A stretch of 64,000 bases of DNA from Durusdinium trenchii (Eukaryota; Sar; Dinophyceae; Suessiales; Symbiodiniaceae), in the NCBI GenBank assembly GCA_963970005.1, contig CAXAMN010026384.1, forward strand, positions 348,854 to 412,853, written 5' to 3'. Below are positions 51,654-62,089 of the stretch, piece by piece (positions within the stretch are counted from its first letter, which is position 1; each line of letters begins with the position of its first letter). The notes under the pieces were generated by a model. That model was not told the DNA's origin. It saw only the letters and a list, made by a program, of their open reading frames with translations, and did not search any database. A program made the translations under genes and the position numbers.

Positions 51654-52759
51654 GGGAATTTGACAGGCTCAATGAGTTCGAAAACGCAGTGCTGGAGCAA
51701 CTCCCCTACATCGGAGAGAGAGCAGCACCTTTGGTTGCGAGCTTGACTTTGTCCATAAAGACACCCGCAAAATGTTAGTTGACCCAATTTGGGACACCCT
51801 GCGCGATAACAACTGCTTCAACCTGATTGTTCGTCAGAGTTTCACTGAGGTGGAGCACAAAGGGGTGCGGGAAGGATACTGCCACATGCCTTTTCACATA
51901 ACACAGAAGTTAGGCATGTGCAGGTGGAAGCAGGTATTCGCATCATTGGCGAGGCTGCCTGGCGGAGTTGTCTGCGACTCCAGGTTGTTCAGCTGCCGAA
52001 CACAGTATAGTCTGCCTACAAAATGGGGTCTTTCGGAGAAGTTATGCACTCCGGACCGTCTTGGCCCCTGGGTGCAAGCAGTTCGGGATCAAGGTTTTTG
52101 AGGAATGCTGCTCCCTAACGCAGATAGGACCCACCGGTGATACCGCCAATCAATTAGCCCCGCAGGCGCAATTTCGGCCACGGGCTTTTGAGAAGTGTAC
52201 TGCGTTGCGACAACTCTATTTCGAAAAAACGGAGTATGACCCCACGAACTTGACAAGATGTCTGCCTGAGTGCTGTTTTTTGGAGGCTGGAATCGTCTCG
52301 CTCTCCCTGCCACCAGACTTCACATGGATTGGGCCTGCAGCCTGCGAGCGCTGTCTGCAGCTCCAGTTAGTCGATCTCTCCCGAACCGAAATAAGTGAGA
52401 TATTGGGGTCCACCTTTGCACACTGTTTGCATCTACAGCAGCTCAGCCTGTCCAACAAGTTGCGAAGGATAGGACGAGAAGCCTTTCTCAAATGCACTTC
52501 GCTACGAGAGGTGCGTACCCCGTCAACCTTGCTGTATATTGCTCGACGAGCCTTTGCGGGCTGCCTGCAACTTTGCACATTCCACAAAACCGGAAAGAGA
52601 ATGACCTGGAGGGGGCCATATGCTGAGGCTAATGCATTTGACAAATGTGGACAATTGGACATACCAAAGTGGATTCACCTCCTTCCGCCAAACACCAATA
52701 GCGGTTGCGACATGTGTGCTGATGACTTCTATGAGGAACTGTGCAAGGACCTACATTAG
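51654..52759 (+). pseudogene. LRR unit 1, type II module
   Basis: After the inverted segment the plus strand gives EFDRLNEFENAVLEQLPYIG, then (after small shifts) DFVHKDTRKMLVDPIWDTL and NCFNLIVRQS. A degraded stretch at 51850-52000 (HMPFHITQKLG) replaces the first repeats. From 51968 the frame is open to the stop: VFRRSYALRTVLAPGCKQFG, FEECCSLTQIGPTGD, RAFEKCTALRQLYFEKTE, LEAGIVSLSLPPDFTWIGPA, GSTFAHCLHLQQLSLSNKLR, ARRAFAGCLQLCTFHKTG, ending DDFYEELCKDLH. The frame at 51968-52759 (263 codons) is intact LRR sequence. Confidence 0.7.
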
Positions 52760-52789
52760 CTTTGCGAAGCTATGCCAGAAGCTCAGGCT

Positions 52790-53799
52790 TGCACCCATGT
52801 GCTGGTCCTGACCAAAACATCAGCAAACCACCTTGTGGAGGTACGGTCCTGGATGAGTACAGAATGTACAGCCTGTACAGCACACTGAACATAGGATAAC
52901 GGTGTTTCACTTTGTTTCACGCAGTTCAAGGGGCCTGCACGTTTCAAGATTGCACATGAATGCACAAAGGAGGCGCACTTGCAAGGCGCTGGTAAGAGCT
53001 CAACCCCCATTTTGATTGCGCCAGTCGACTGCCCATCTTGGCTCTTGGTGAGCTGTGGAAACAATCTGCCTTTCTGTGACTTCCTGTGGCAAAGCTGTTT
53101 GTGGAGTCACCGTCGCATCGTGGATAAGCATCTCTGCTACTCTCCCTCCCTCGGGGGGGGGTTTTCGCGCCTGCCCTCGCCATGCTCGCCTTCTCCTCCA
53201 CTTCTCGACTACATGGCTCCGCTGGGTCTTCCTTTCGTCGATTTGTAGTTTTCGATTGCTGATCCAGCTGTTTTCCCTGAGTCGGAATGTCTCGTAAGGC
53301 CAATACCTCTTTGGAACCTTGTGAGCATGATAGCGGAATGCTGCTGTCCTTGAATGCCTTCCATGTCGAACAACTTTGATCTAGCAGCCTTCCGACTGTG
53401 CAACATTGCCCATCGTTATTTGAAGCTAGACGGGCAGTTCGAATGCCCCTTTTATCATGAATGCAGATGATTTTGTCAGTCAAAGGGCAGTGATTCGATT
53501 CCGATGGCAACCAAAGCACATGAACCTGATCATGACGTACTGAGCGCAAGGGAAGAATTCATTGCCCCAGGCCGCAATCTGTTTCACCGTTCTTCAGGCT
53601 GACTCAGCCATCCTGGGATTTGAACCTTTGCCAGCGTTTGGGTGGGGGCTTTGTTGTTTCTTTGTTGCTTTGTGTTGGGGGGCTTTTCTGGCTGTTTTCG
53701 GTTTCGGTTTGCTGGCCGGTTCACCTCTCTTTCTTTCACTAGCTTAAGGTGACTTGTGCATAACCTGCACACATAGCGCCTCGACTCGTGCAAAAAAAA
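52790..53799 (+). repeat. A-tailed repeat, copy D
   Basis: Landmarks: TAGGATAACGGTG (about 52893) and a double GTTTCAC, a stem GTGACTTC (53076-53083) with GGAGTCAC (53103-53110) enclosing GTGGCAAAGCTGTTT, the C/G snap-back (about 53146-53162), TTTCGTCGATTTGTAG (53233-53248), GAATTC (about 53555), a G/T tract (53640-53715), the 3' hairpin TGTGCA (53755-53760) with TGCACA (53766-53771), CGACTCGTGC and an A-run (53792-53799). Its 5' part also matches the 3' flank of LRR unit 2 (copy E), so the repeat travelled with the duplicated LRR unit. Confidence 0.65.
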
Positions 53800-55391
53800 G
53801 ACCTCCCAGACGACGCAGAGCAGGCTGGTCCGGCGAGGCCGACCTCACGCTCCTGTCTGAACAAAGAGCAACGCAGGAACTCCATCGTTTTCAGAAACTA
53901 TCCATGCAAGCGCTTGACCAACCTGATGACCCGCCTGCCCCGCCCCCTATTGCGCCCCCGATCAGTCTGTATGCCAATTTGCCCGCAGAGTGGCCGCCAG
54001 TGTGTGGATGCGGCGTGTGAGCGTGCTCTTGCGAGTAACCCTCTACCGACGGCTGGCTGACTTGAGCTTTCGTGGCATTGCTTTCACTGAGCTGCCTCGG
54101 GAGGTCGTGCGTCAGGTCCACCAGGACTTTAATGGAGTCTGTGGCGCAATGGCTGCACAGCTGGCATCACTGTTTGCTTTCCTCAAACCTGCCCAACCAG
54201 AGGAAACGCGAGACGACCTCGCCGAACTTGCTCTCTATGCGGACCCGGCTTATTGGCTATATGGTCTTTTGTCCTTCTGTGCTAAATCCTGTGAAGCCAA
54301 GACGGCAGAAGTAGGGGGAATCCCAGCCTTTCGAGCCAAAGAAGAGGGGAAAGAGGAGGGGCCTACTCCAATACTGGAGCCTAACAGGAATTCTCTGTCG
54401 CTGATGCACACAGTGGTCATGTCATTTGCACGTAACCTGTACTTGGGGCAAGGCAGACCTACCAATCAACCATGTACACGTCTACTTCCCTGTCCAGGTG
54501 GTGCACAAACTTGCTGAGCGATGCGTTGAGCTAGGCATGCAAGATGTCACCCCAGATGAGGGGAAAAGGTACAAACACAATACCGACAACGAGGCCAATA
54601 ATCCGTACATTGTTGTCCGAGCGTACGAGGAGCAGTGCGCTGCTGAGCATTACCCGCCCGTCCCACCCACGCCGCAACTTGCGTATGCCTATGAGCACGG
54701 CATCCTGGATGGGAGCTTTGGACAGATGATTTCCTTTGCTTCCTCCTATAAAAGCAACTTTCGAATCGAGGTACCAGCATGGCATAAAGTGGAAGAAGGA
54801 GTGGCCCCACCAGAGGAAGACCAGAACGCAACAGCCCCTCTGCTCATGGCCCAACCTGTCGTGCCGAATAGTGTACCGAGCCCTGGCTCGTGCAACGACA
54901 TAGCAGATGCCACTGCCGCCCCAGGACAAGAAGCTGAGGAAGCTTAGGAAGAAGAAACCTACCTCACTCCCACGGGGAAGGGTGCTTCTCCTTCCAAAGA
55001 AGTCTCCTACAGAGGGCGGCGCAGACCTACTCAAAACGCAGTGTGGGTAACAAGTATGAGCAAATCTCAAGGTGGTTGCTAACTGGCCTAGCTGTCGCAA
55101 TCTCGCGGAAAAACTGCAGTGACCCACTACCAATTGCTCAGCAGACACTTCCAGCAGGGGTACCCAGCAGATGAGAAAGACAACGCAAAGCGGCCCTATG
55201 CGGTTCCTCATCTCAAGTCATTGTATGTTGCTACTTGGGAGAAGCTAATTGCAAAAGTTATCTATCAAGGCTACTATCAAGCGACCAATGACTTCGAAGA
55301 AGATCGAGAGCGGCGTGATCAAACAGACTTCTACAACACGATCAATCAGGAAAACCCCGTGAAGGGCAGCCCCGGAGTCAGAACAGAATAA
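53800..55391 (+). pseudogene. LRR unit 2, N-terminal and middle region
   Basis: Coding begins straight after the repeat: DDAEQAG, then (shifted) LSEQRATQELHRFQKLSMQA, ISLYANLPAEWPPV, another shift near 54000 and RVSVLLRVTLYRRLADLSFRG, FTELPREVVRQVHQDFNGVC, AQLASLFAFLKPAQPEETR, EVGGIPAFRAKEEGKEEG. From 54426 comes LPINHVHVYFPVQVVHKLAE, NPYIVVRAYEEQCAAEHYPP, GILDGSFGQMISFASSYKSN to a stop at 54945. The TYLTPTGKG block and, from 55119, LSRHFQQGYPADEKDNAKRP and TDFYNTINQENPVKGSP complete it. The long frame 54426-54947 is clean. No known domain is recognised. The helical ELPREVV...FDGVC block is conserved with unit 3. Four or more frameshifts make this copy non-functional as read. Confidence 0.6.
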
Positions 55392-55788
55392 AAGTGGTGA
55401 GGGCACCACAGGACAGGGTGCTGGTCAGCCGGCACAGCTGATGCCGGTGCCAGGTGGCGTGGGCCCTGCCCCGACGTCGAACAACAGAATAAATAAGCCC
55501 TGGCTGTCTTGCCGGTTTTGTTTACAGACCTGTGCCCATGGCTCCAGGCTGAGTATTTCTCTCACAGGCAACATCCCTAGATGTTGTCCTGGTTGTAGTG
55601 TGTGGTCCACCACTGGGGTAGGGCTAGGCAGCTGTCGCTATACACCCAAATACAAGCTATATTATAGAGGGTCGAAGAAGTGACTATGCTCCCTCTGCAA
55701 CTGGCTCAAACCAGCTGGAGTAGAATGCGAGCGTCGGGATGGAAGTAGCAACCTTGATGCCCCCCCTAGCTTCCGCAGTGGCATAGGC
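55392..55788. other. Spacer before the type I module of unit 2
   Basis: 400 bases without a credible frame. GGGTCGAAGAAGTGACTATG and CTGGCTCAAACCAGC near 55670-55710 recur before the LRR modules of units 0 and 1 (about 31450 and 50100), so this is a conserved upstream flank of the module. Confidence 0.4.
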
Positions 55789-57016
55789 ATGTCCCTAACG
55801 TGTAAGAATGATAATGAATTTGAAGGCAATAGCTCGTACTGCCTTCAGCTTACCACCATGGCAGGGACTGCCATCCGGATCGAAGTGCCAGTGAGAATCC
55901 ACCACGCGTGGGACATGCTTGAAGCATACTTAGTGGAACACTTGCCTGCTGTCAGTAGTCTGGATACTTTTCGGTGCGAGCTCACCCTGTTTGACGCAGA
56001 TACGCACCTGGCTTTGTGTTACCCCATCCAAGAAACCTTATGGGTGAACGCGCAATTCCGCCTCGTTGTTCAAGACTGCTTCCAGCGGGTTGACTGCAAG
56101 GAGCAACTCAAAGGGGAAGAGTATGACGACTACCCTAAAGCCATCTGTGTCCCCGCCAATGACACGGGGGTACTCGTAGCTAAGGCCTTTTTCCCAGTGC
56201 TGCGATTCCGGCACGTCAAGGTGGACTCGGGATTTCACATGATTGACCGACAAGCCTGGCGATACTGCCACTCACTCCAAATTGTCAAGCTTCCGGACAC
56301 TCAGGGGTGTTATGCCCTGGTTATGGTCGAAATGCCTGGGTGTGTTGACTTAGGTGTTCGACTTTTCTCGGAATGTTGTGCCCTCGAAAAAGTTGGGGTC
56401 ACAACGAAAGGGCACGCAGGTTAGCAATAGGAGCTGTAGTAGGGCCCTATGCTTTCGAAGAATGTGCCAAGTTAAGCCAGCTTTGCATGCCCCACGTCAG
56501 AGCGATGGCAGATGTCGTCTCTCTGTCGACCCCCCTTTCAGGAATTCCACAAGGCTGCTTTCATTCGTCTGGCATTCAACAGGTCGTACTGGGGGGGATG
56601 CAACTTTCATTGGGCATAGGGCCTATGAAAACTGCAAACTGCTTACCCAGGTTGACTTTTCCAGCACTGGGATTGCCGTCCTCCATATGCACACTTTCTC
56701 GCACTGTCATAGCCTGAGAAATGTAAGCCTGCCGCCTAGCCTACGGGAAATCCGAGCGGAAGATTTCGTAGGGTGCAAGGCCCTACACAGCCTTGCCATC
56801 CCAGGGAAACTCCGATACATTGGACACAGGGCGTTTGGTCAATGCACTGCATTCTCATGTCTCATTTACTCCAGATGCAAGCGAGGTGCGTGGAGACGCC
56901 CATATGTGGCCTATAATGCTTTTGAGGAGTGTTACAAGCTTGTAATTCCCTGGTGGCTCCACTACCTGCCCTCGAACGGGAGTGATTGGATGGTCCCACC
57001 TAGTCACCATACATAA
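55789..57016 (+). pseudogene. LRR unit 2, type I module
   Basis: From ATG 55789 comes the leading domain (LTTMAGTAIRIEVPVRIHHA, DMLEAYLVEHLPAVSSLDTF, LTLFDADTHLALCYPIQETL), then LRFRHVKVDSGFHMIDRQA. Nine residues of one repeat are missing in frame (KLPDT joins directly to QGCYALVMVEMPGC). A one-base shift at about 56415 and another near 56600 break the frame; the rest reads PYAFEECAKLSQLCMPHV, GCFHSSGIQQVVLGG, IGHRAYENCKLLTQVDFSS, HTFSHCHSLRNVSLPPSLRE and EECYKLVIPWWLHYLPSNG ending GSDWMVPPSHHT. The module has the expected full length, apart from that deletion. Confidence 0.75.
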
Positions 57017-57167
57017 TGCCATACCCTTTCAACGGTGCTAGGACATGTAAGGGCGGTTACCCGAGTAACCTTCCCTGGTCACTGTCCTTGAGCTTGTCAA
57101 TTTCACACTTTTCCTCCGTGATCGTTTCAAGGCTCAAAGAGACGACCGATCAGCATCCCTCCCCGCG

Positions 57168-58429
57168 ATGATCGCAGATATTTCGTCACAGGATAGCTCG
57201 CTGGTGAGCGAAGAACGATCCCTAGTCCTGCATCTGGTGCTGAGCACTTTTGCCGGTGAGGACATTCAGCTGTCAATAGACCTGCAGGAATTCGATGGAC
57301 TCTATGAGTTCGAGACTGCAGTGCTGGAAAATCTCCCGTACATTGGTGAGTACAGCACCTTTGGATGTGAACTGGACTTTGTACATAAAGATACCCAGAA
57401 ACTCTTAGCTGACCCCATCTGGGACACCCTGCGGGACAACAACTGCTTTAACCTGATAGTTCGCCAGTGCTCCGTCCAAGCAGAACACAAAGGGCAATTA
57501 AAGAACCGGGTCAAGGCAATTCGAGTCCCGTCCAATAACATGGACCGAGTTTTGCCACACGCCTTTTCACACATCTCAGATGTCCGGCATGTGCAAGTAG
57601 ACGCAGGCATACACACCATTGGTGAGGCTGCCTGGCAAAGCTGTCTTCGACTACAAGTAGTTAAACTGCCAAGTACGGTAGTCTGCTTGCAAGATGGTGT
57701 TTTTCGAAGAAGCTACGTACTCAGAACCGTCCTTGCCCCGGGGTGCAAGTACTTTTTGGAATTTGTGTTTTTGAATAATGCTGCTCCCTGGTGCAGGTAG
57801 GAAGCCAAAGCGCTACAGCCAACCAACTGGCTCCGCAGGCGCAATTTCGTCCGCGGGCGTTCGAGAAATGCAGTGCTTTGCGAGAACTTAGCTTTGAGAA
57901 AACTGAGTATGACCCTGCGAACTTGAACCGTTGCATACCTGAGTGCTGTTTCCTGGAGGCTGGGATTGCCTCGTTGCGCCTGCCAGCGGACTTCAATTGG
58001 ATAGGGCCTGCTGCGTGTGAGCTTTGCAAACAACTGCAAGTAGTAGACCTCTCACGAACAGAAATCAGTGAGATTTTGGGGTCCACCTTTGCACACTGCT
58101 CACAACTGGAGCGGCTAAGTCTTGCCAGCAAGCTGCGGCGCATTGGGCAAGAGGCCTTTTTGAACAGCTCGTCGTTGCGGGAGGTACATGCCCCACCAGC
58201 TTTGCTGTATGTTGCGCGACGAGCATTTGCAGGATGCACACAACTCTGTGCTTTTCACAAACCAGACGCCAGAATCACTTGGAGAGGGACATACGCGGAG
58301 TCAAGTGCCTTTGACAAATGCGGTCAGTTCAAAGTCCCAAGATGGATCCACCTCCTCCCAAAGCGAAGCCATCGGAATGAGGAATGGACTGATGATTTCT
58401 ATGAAGAGCTGCGCAAGAACCTGCAGTAG
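57168..58429 (+). pseudogene. LRR unit 2, type II module
   Basis: From ATG 57168 comes MIADISSQDSSLVSEERSLV, FAGEDIQLSIDLQEFDGLYE, FGCELDFVHKDTQKLLADP, then LRR: ISDVRHVQVDAGIHTIGEA, VKLPSTVVCLQDGVFRRSY, LRTVLAPGCKYF. One frameshift at about 57770-57790 (in the FEECCSLVQVG block) leads to a second open frame ending at 58429: RAFEKCSALRELSFEKTEYD, EAGIASLRLPADFNWIGPAA, GSTFAHCSQLERLSLASKLR, ARRAFAGCTQLCAFHKPD, DDFYEELRKNLQ. Only one lesion separates the two halves, so this may be a sequencing error in an otherwise intact module of about 420 residues. Confidence 0.78.
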
Positions 58430-58499
58430 GCGGTGCGAACTGCTCAGGCTTGCACCCACGTGCAGGTTCTGCAAATACGACGAGCATGCCAAGCAACCT

Positions 58500-59513
58500 C
58501 ATCCAGCAACACTGAGTAGCTAGACAGTGCCCAGGCTGCCACGCGAGTGGCGGTCCTGGATGGATACAAAGAGTACGCACCTGTACAGAAACTAGGACAT
58601 AGGATAACGGCGTATCACACTGTTTCACTTAGTTCATGGGGCTTGCATGTTTCAAGAAGGCATCAAGGTGGCACACCAGCTCGGCGCCAATCGAGATTGA
58701 ACCTTCCCCTGTCACTGTGCCAGCCGGCGACTCGCTTAGCTTATGAAGCTTCTGCGTCAGCCTTTCTGTGTCTCTCGTGGCATAGCTGTTTAAGAGACAC
58801 CGCTGAATTGCTGAAGTGGAATGCTGCCGTCTCCCCCCCCTCGGGGGGGTGGCGACCATGCCGGTACGGTGCTCCCTTGCACCCTCCATGTCTGCTCGTG
58901 GCAGGCTGTTTCTGGCTTTCGTTGATTTGTAGTCTTCGGGAGTTGACTCAGCTGACTCAATCATGTTCCCGGTGCCTCAAGTGCCTCGCAGCCTACGTAG
59001 GCTATCTCCTGCGTCATGTCCTCAGAGCTTTGCTGATATTGTGAGGGGTAAATGTGTACTGAATCGTCTCGTTTCTTGGATCCGAGCTGTCCATCCATGC
59101 ATTACAACTTTGTGCTTCAAGCGATGATGCCTCATTTGAAGTAAGGCACCTTGGCCGCATTGCTGAACCCTCATCGCATATCACCGCAAGATGAATGCAA
59201 CCAGTTCGACAGCAGTACACCAATCTCACGGACTCTCTAGAAGAAAGAGGACTATGCCCAGAATGTGATGAACTGAGTGCAGAGGAGAATTCGTTGCCCC
59301 TCCGTTTCACCTGGTTTCACTCTCCTCCACTGGCTTACGCAGCCAACCTGAGGTACGAACCTTGCTCCTTTTTGGTTGTGTTGGGTTTGGTTTTGGTTTG
59401 TGTTTTGGCGTTCTGGTTTCGTGTTGCCGCTTGGTTCGTATCTCTCTCTTTTACTAGCCTAAGGTGACTTGTGCATCCTCTGCACACATCGCGCCTCGAC
59501 CCGTGCAAAAAAA
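58500..59513 (+). repeat. A-tailed repeat, copy E
   Basis: Landmarks: GGTCCTGGATGGATAC (about 58551), GACATAGGATAACGGCG and GTTTCAC, a stem GTGTCTC (58768-58774) with GAGACAC (58794-58800) around GTGGCATAGCTGTTT, the C/G snap-back (about 58831-58850), TTTCGTTGATTTGTAG (about 58916-58931), GAGAATTCGTTGCCCC (about 59284), a G/T tract (59370-59425), the 3' hairpin TGTGCA (59470-59475) with TGCACA (59481-59486) and an A-run (59507-59513). Confidence 0.65.
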
Positions 59514-60319
59514 TGCCATCTTGGAAGACTAAGACTTCGGGGGCACCTTGACGGGTCTTTCTCTCCCACTTCCATTGCACACAACCTGGTCAGTGGCTGC
59601 CGCCCGGCCAGAGTCGCCAGTTCTCTTCCAGCTCTCCAGCTAGTCTGCGTGCTAAAGTTGCACTACAAAGTCAACGGTTCTCATCTTCCAGCTCAGTGGG
59701 CTATGCGCAAGAGGTCTTCATCCACCTGGGCTTGGCAGCCGGCGCAACAGGAAAGAGTTCATCATCCAGCTCAGTTCCGTTCAGGAAAGCCTGGCACAAG
59801 AGCCCACACCAGCATCAATTCTAAGACCTTGTGGACAACATCACCAGAACACCAACGCATCACTGTCCTTCACATCAGCAGCGAACCTCAGGATGGAGCC
59901 TTGACGGCCTGAGAGAGAGAGAGCAAATGCCATGCGTGACAGGAAACCCACTGAGTGGCAGCAAACTCTGGATCAGAACCATGCACCACATGCTGTCCAG
60001 CTCGAGAAGATCTGTAATGAACAGCACTACATCCATTTGCAAGGCACCCAGACAGCAGGGCAAACAAACTGATCAACGCAAGAAGGATCTGGTGAAGGCC
60101 TGACCGCACCAATATCTTGAGGACAGTCTCAAGGAAACCTACCACAGCTGCAAGCTGACACCAGCCACGACCCAGGAGGCATCGCCTGCATCAGACTTGG
60201 TGCGACTAAAGGCGTGAAATGCAGCTGGCCGCATCAAGAGGCAGCCCTGCTCGAATGTGGGCGGGCCCAGCTTGCAGCCATGGAGTCCTACAGATGTTGA
60301 CGGACAGCTTCCTCATGCC
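59514..60319. other. No gene recognised
   Basis: 800 bases between copies E and F of the A-tailed repeat. Plus-strand frames of about 150 codons exist but have no coding signature. GTCAGTGGCTGCCGCCCGGCC near 59590 resembles the segment preceding copy C (about 48065), so part of this may be another degraded repeat copy. Confidence 0.35.
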
Positions 60320-60446
60320 GTGCACACGCTTGTTTGGTTTGGCTTGTTCCATGTCTTTCTGCAACCTTGATCGCAACTCTCTCTTTACCAGCAAAAGGAC
60401 CTGTGCAACCTCTGCACACGTGGCGTCTAGAATCGTGCAAAAAAAA
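60320..60446 (+). repeat. A-tailed repeat, 3' end only (copy F)
   Basis: A short G/T stretch (TTGTTTGGTTTGGCTTG), then the 3' hairpin TGTGCA (60402-60407) with TGCACA (60413-60418), GTGGCGTCTAGAATCGTGC and an A-run at 60439-60446. Upstream landmarks are missing, so this copy is 5'-truncated or diverged. Confidence 0.55.
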
Positions 60447-60524
60447 CAATGCCGTGCACATGATGCCGAGCACACAGAGATGCGCGCCAAACAGCTCCCT
60501 TGAGCTGCTTGTCTGCCGTTAGGG

Positions 60525-60625
60525 TGCTTGTCTTTCTGTGACTCCCATGGCAAAGCTGTTTTGGAGTCACCGCCGCAAGCTTGACGCATCGCTCTTCTTC
60601 TCTCCTCCCCTCCGGCAGAGGAAAC
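60525..60625 (+). repeat. A-tailed repeat, middle portion only
   Basis: CTTTCTGTGACTCC (GTGACTCC 60538-60545) pairs with GGAGTCAC (60563-60570) around ATGGCAAAGCTGTTTT, as in copies D and E, followed by a decayed C/G snap-back (CTCCTCCCCTCCGG). The rest of the element is missing. Coding sequence of unit 3 begins at about 60600. Confidence 0.5.
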
Positions 60626-60773
60626 GGAGCGATCAAATGCTGACACCAATGTCGTCTCCCTCACCTCTGCTGGCGAGGAAGAGCTAGAGAAGGATGAAGG
60701 GGAAGAAGAAGCAGAAGAAGAGGAAGAAGAAGAAAAAGAAGTTGATGAGGAAGAAGATGAGGAAGAGGACGAC

Positions 60774-60817
<44 letters not shown>

Positions 60818-61103
60818 GGAAGAGGAAACAGAAGAGGAAGAACAAGCTGCTGCAGAAGAGAGAAGAGAGAAGGAACGGATGAGTGAGGGTACAATGCGAG
60901 AGGAAGATAACCCCTCTGCGCACGTGATCTCTAGTAATGATAGCAGCGGTGAGGACCGTCAGGAACAGAAGTCACGACAGGCCCAACTCGAGAGAAGCGG
61001 CGACAAGATGCCCGCACTCTCGACGAGCCAACCAGAGCTGTGTATCAGCCCGACTGACCACCTTGACCAGCCCAGCTCAAGTAAGGTGCTCGAAGGCGGT
61101 TAG
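60600..61103 (+). CDS. LRR unit 3, Glu-rich N-terminal region
   Basis: The plus frame read from about 60609 and ending at 61103 gives ETERSNADTNVVSLTSAGEE, then a purine-only run (about 60683-60845) coding for a nearly unbroken Glu/Asp stretch of some 50 residues, then EERREKERMSEGTMREED, SSNDSSGEDRQEQKSRQAQ and QPSSSKVLEGG before a TAG at 61101. The other plus-strand frame gives a poly-Lys protein and is taken as a shadow. Units 0 and 3 both begin with acidic low-complexity sequence, which supports this frame. The stop leaves this apart from the next segment unless spliced. No ATG precedes the run in this frame. Confidence 0.5.
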
Positions 61104-61146
61104 CCTAGTAACCGTCCTTCTGCTGCCTCTGCCCCTGACATGAAGC

Positions 61147-62089
61147 ATGCGCCACCGACTGATGCGAGAAGACGAAACCGGTGGAAACATGCGTTGGCGT
61201 TCCCAGAGAGCACTGCCTCTCCCCCCCTGCGGAGTTGAACCGGCTCCTACATCGCCAAGCAGCCAGGCTAGTCATGAGGAGCACGAAGCTCCCCGTAAGG
61301 TTGCCCCACGGCGAAGGGTGCGAAAATCCCCTCTAAAACTCAAATCTAAAGCAGTCAAACCGCACCCCCCCGCTGAGGGCCGCAAGGCAGCTGCCCAGCA
61401 TTCCGGAACTGGGTCCACCGCAAGCACCGACGCAAGCACCTCCCCAGTTGCAAGCGTGCGGGCGCACAGGGCTGGCGAACCTGGTAGCTGACAGAATTAA
61501 GGAAGAGGTAGCAGCCAACCCTAACATGCCGGAGCCGGATGCAAGCTGCAGCTCTGATAATCCTGCGACTAGGGTCGACACGACTGCTGAAATCTATCTC
61601 CAAGAGGAGTCAGAGCAAGCCGGCACCGTGGATACCGACCTTGCGCTGCAAACGGAACAAAGAGCTGTGCAGGAACTTTATCGCTTCCAGAAGCTGTCCA
61701 CGCAGGCTCTTGATCAGCCGGACGCCTCTCCCCCTGCCTCGCCTCCAACCAATCTCTATGCCATGCTGCCCAAAGAATGGCCCCTGGCGCGCGTGAGCGT
61801 CTCGATGCGACGCGTTAGTGTGCTCCTACGAGTTACTCTTCTTAGGCGTCTGGCTGAATTGAGCTTTCGAGGTATTGCTTTCACTGAACTGCCGCGGGAA
61901 GTTGTGCGGGAAGTGCACCATGACTTTGATGGCGTCTGTGGAGCAGTGGCCAACCAACTGGCATCCCTGTTTGCGTTTCTCAGGTCAGACCAATCGCCGA
62001 GCGCACGCAGTGACCAGGCAGAGCTAGCCCTCAATGCAGAACCGGCATTCGTAGCGCAAAAACATGTGAGTCCAAAACAGCAGAAGTAG
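61147..62089 (+). pseudogene. LRR unit 3, middle region 1
   Basis: A basic linker comes first (EEHEAPRKVAPRRRVRKSPL, stop at 61491). An overlapping frame from 61448 is open for 213 codons: EQAGTVDTDLALQTEQRAVQ, LYRFQKLSTQALDQPDAS, NLYAMLPKEWPLARVSVSMR, RRLAELSFRGIAFTELPREV, FDGVCGAVANQLASLFAFLR. It ends at 62089 around HVSPKQQK, just before EVGGVPAF in another frame. Unit 2 has the same sequence at about 53800-54300 in broken form, so this unit preserves that domain best. It is predicted helical with an amphipathic ELPREVVREVHHDF segment. Function unknown. Confidence 0.6.

Noticed and set aside
60694..60882. Poly-Lys ORF and Leu/Phe-rich reverse ORFs at the purine tract
   Set aside because: They are shadows of the Glu-rich frame; acidic N-termini are seen in the other LRR units.
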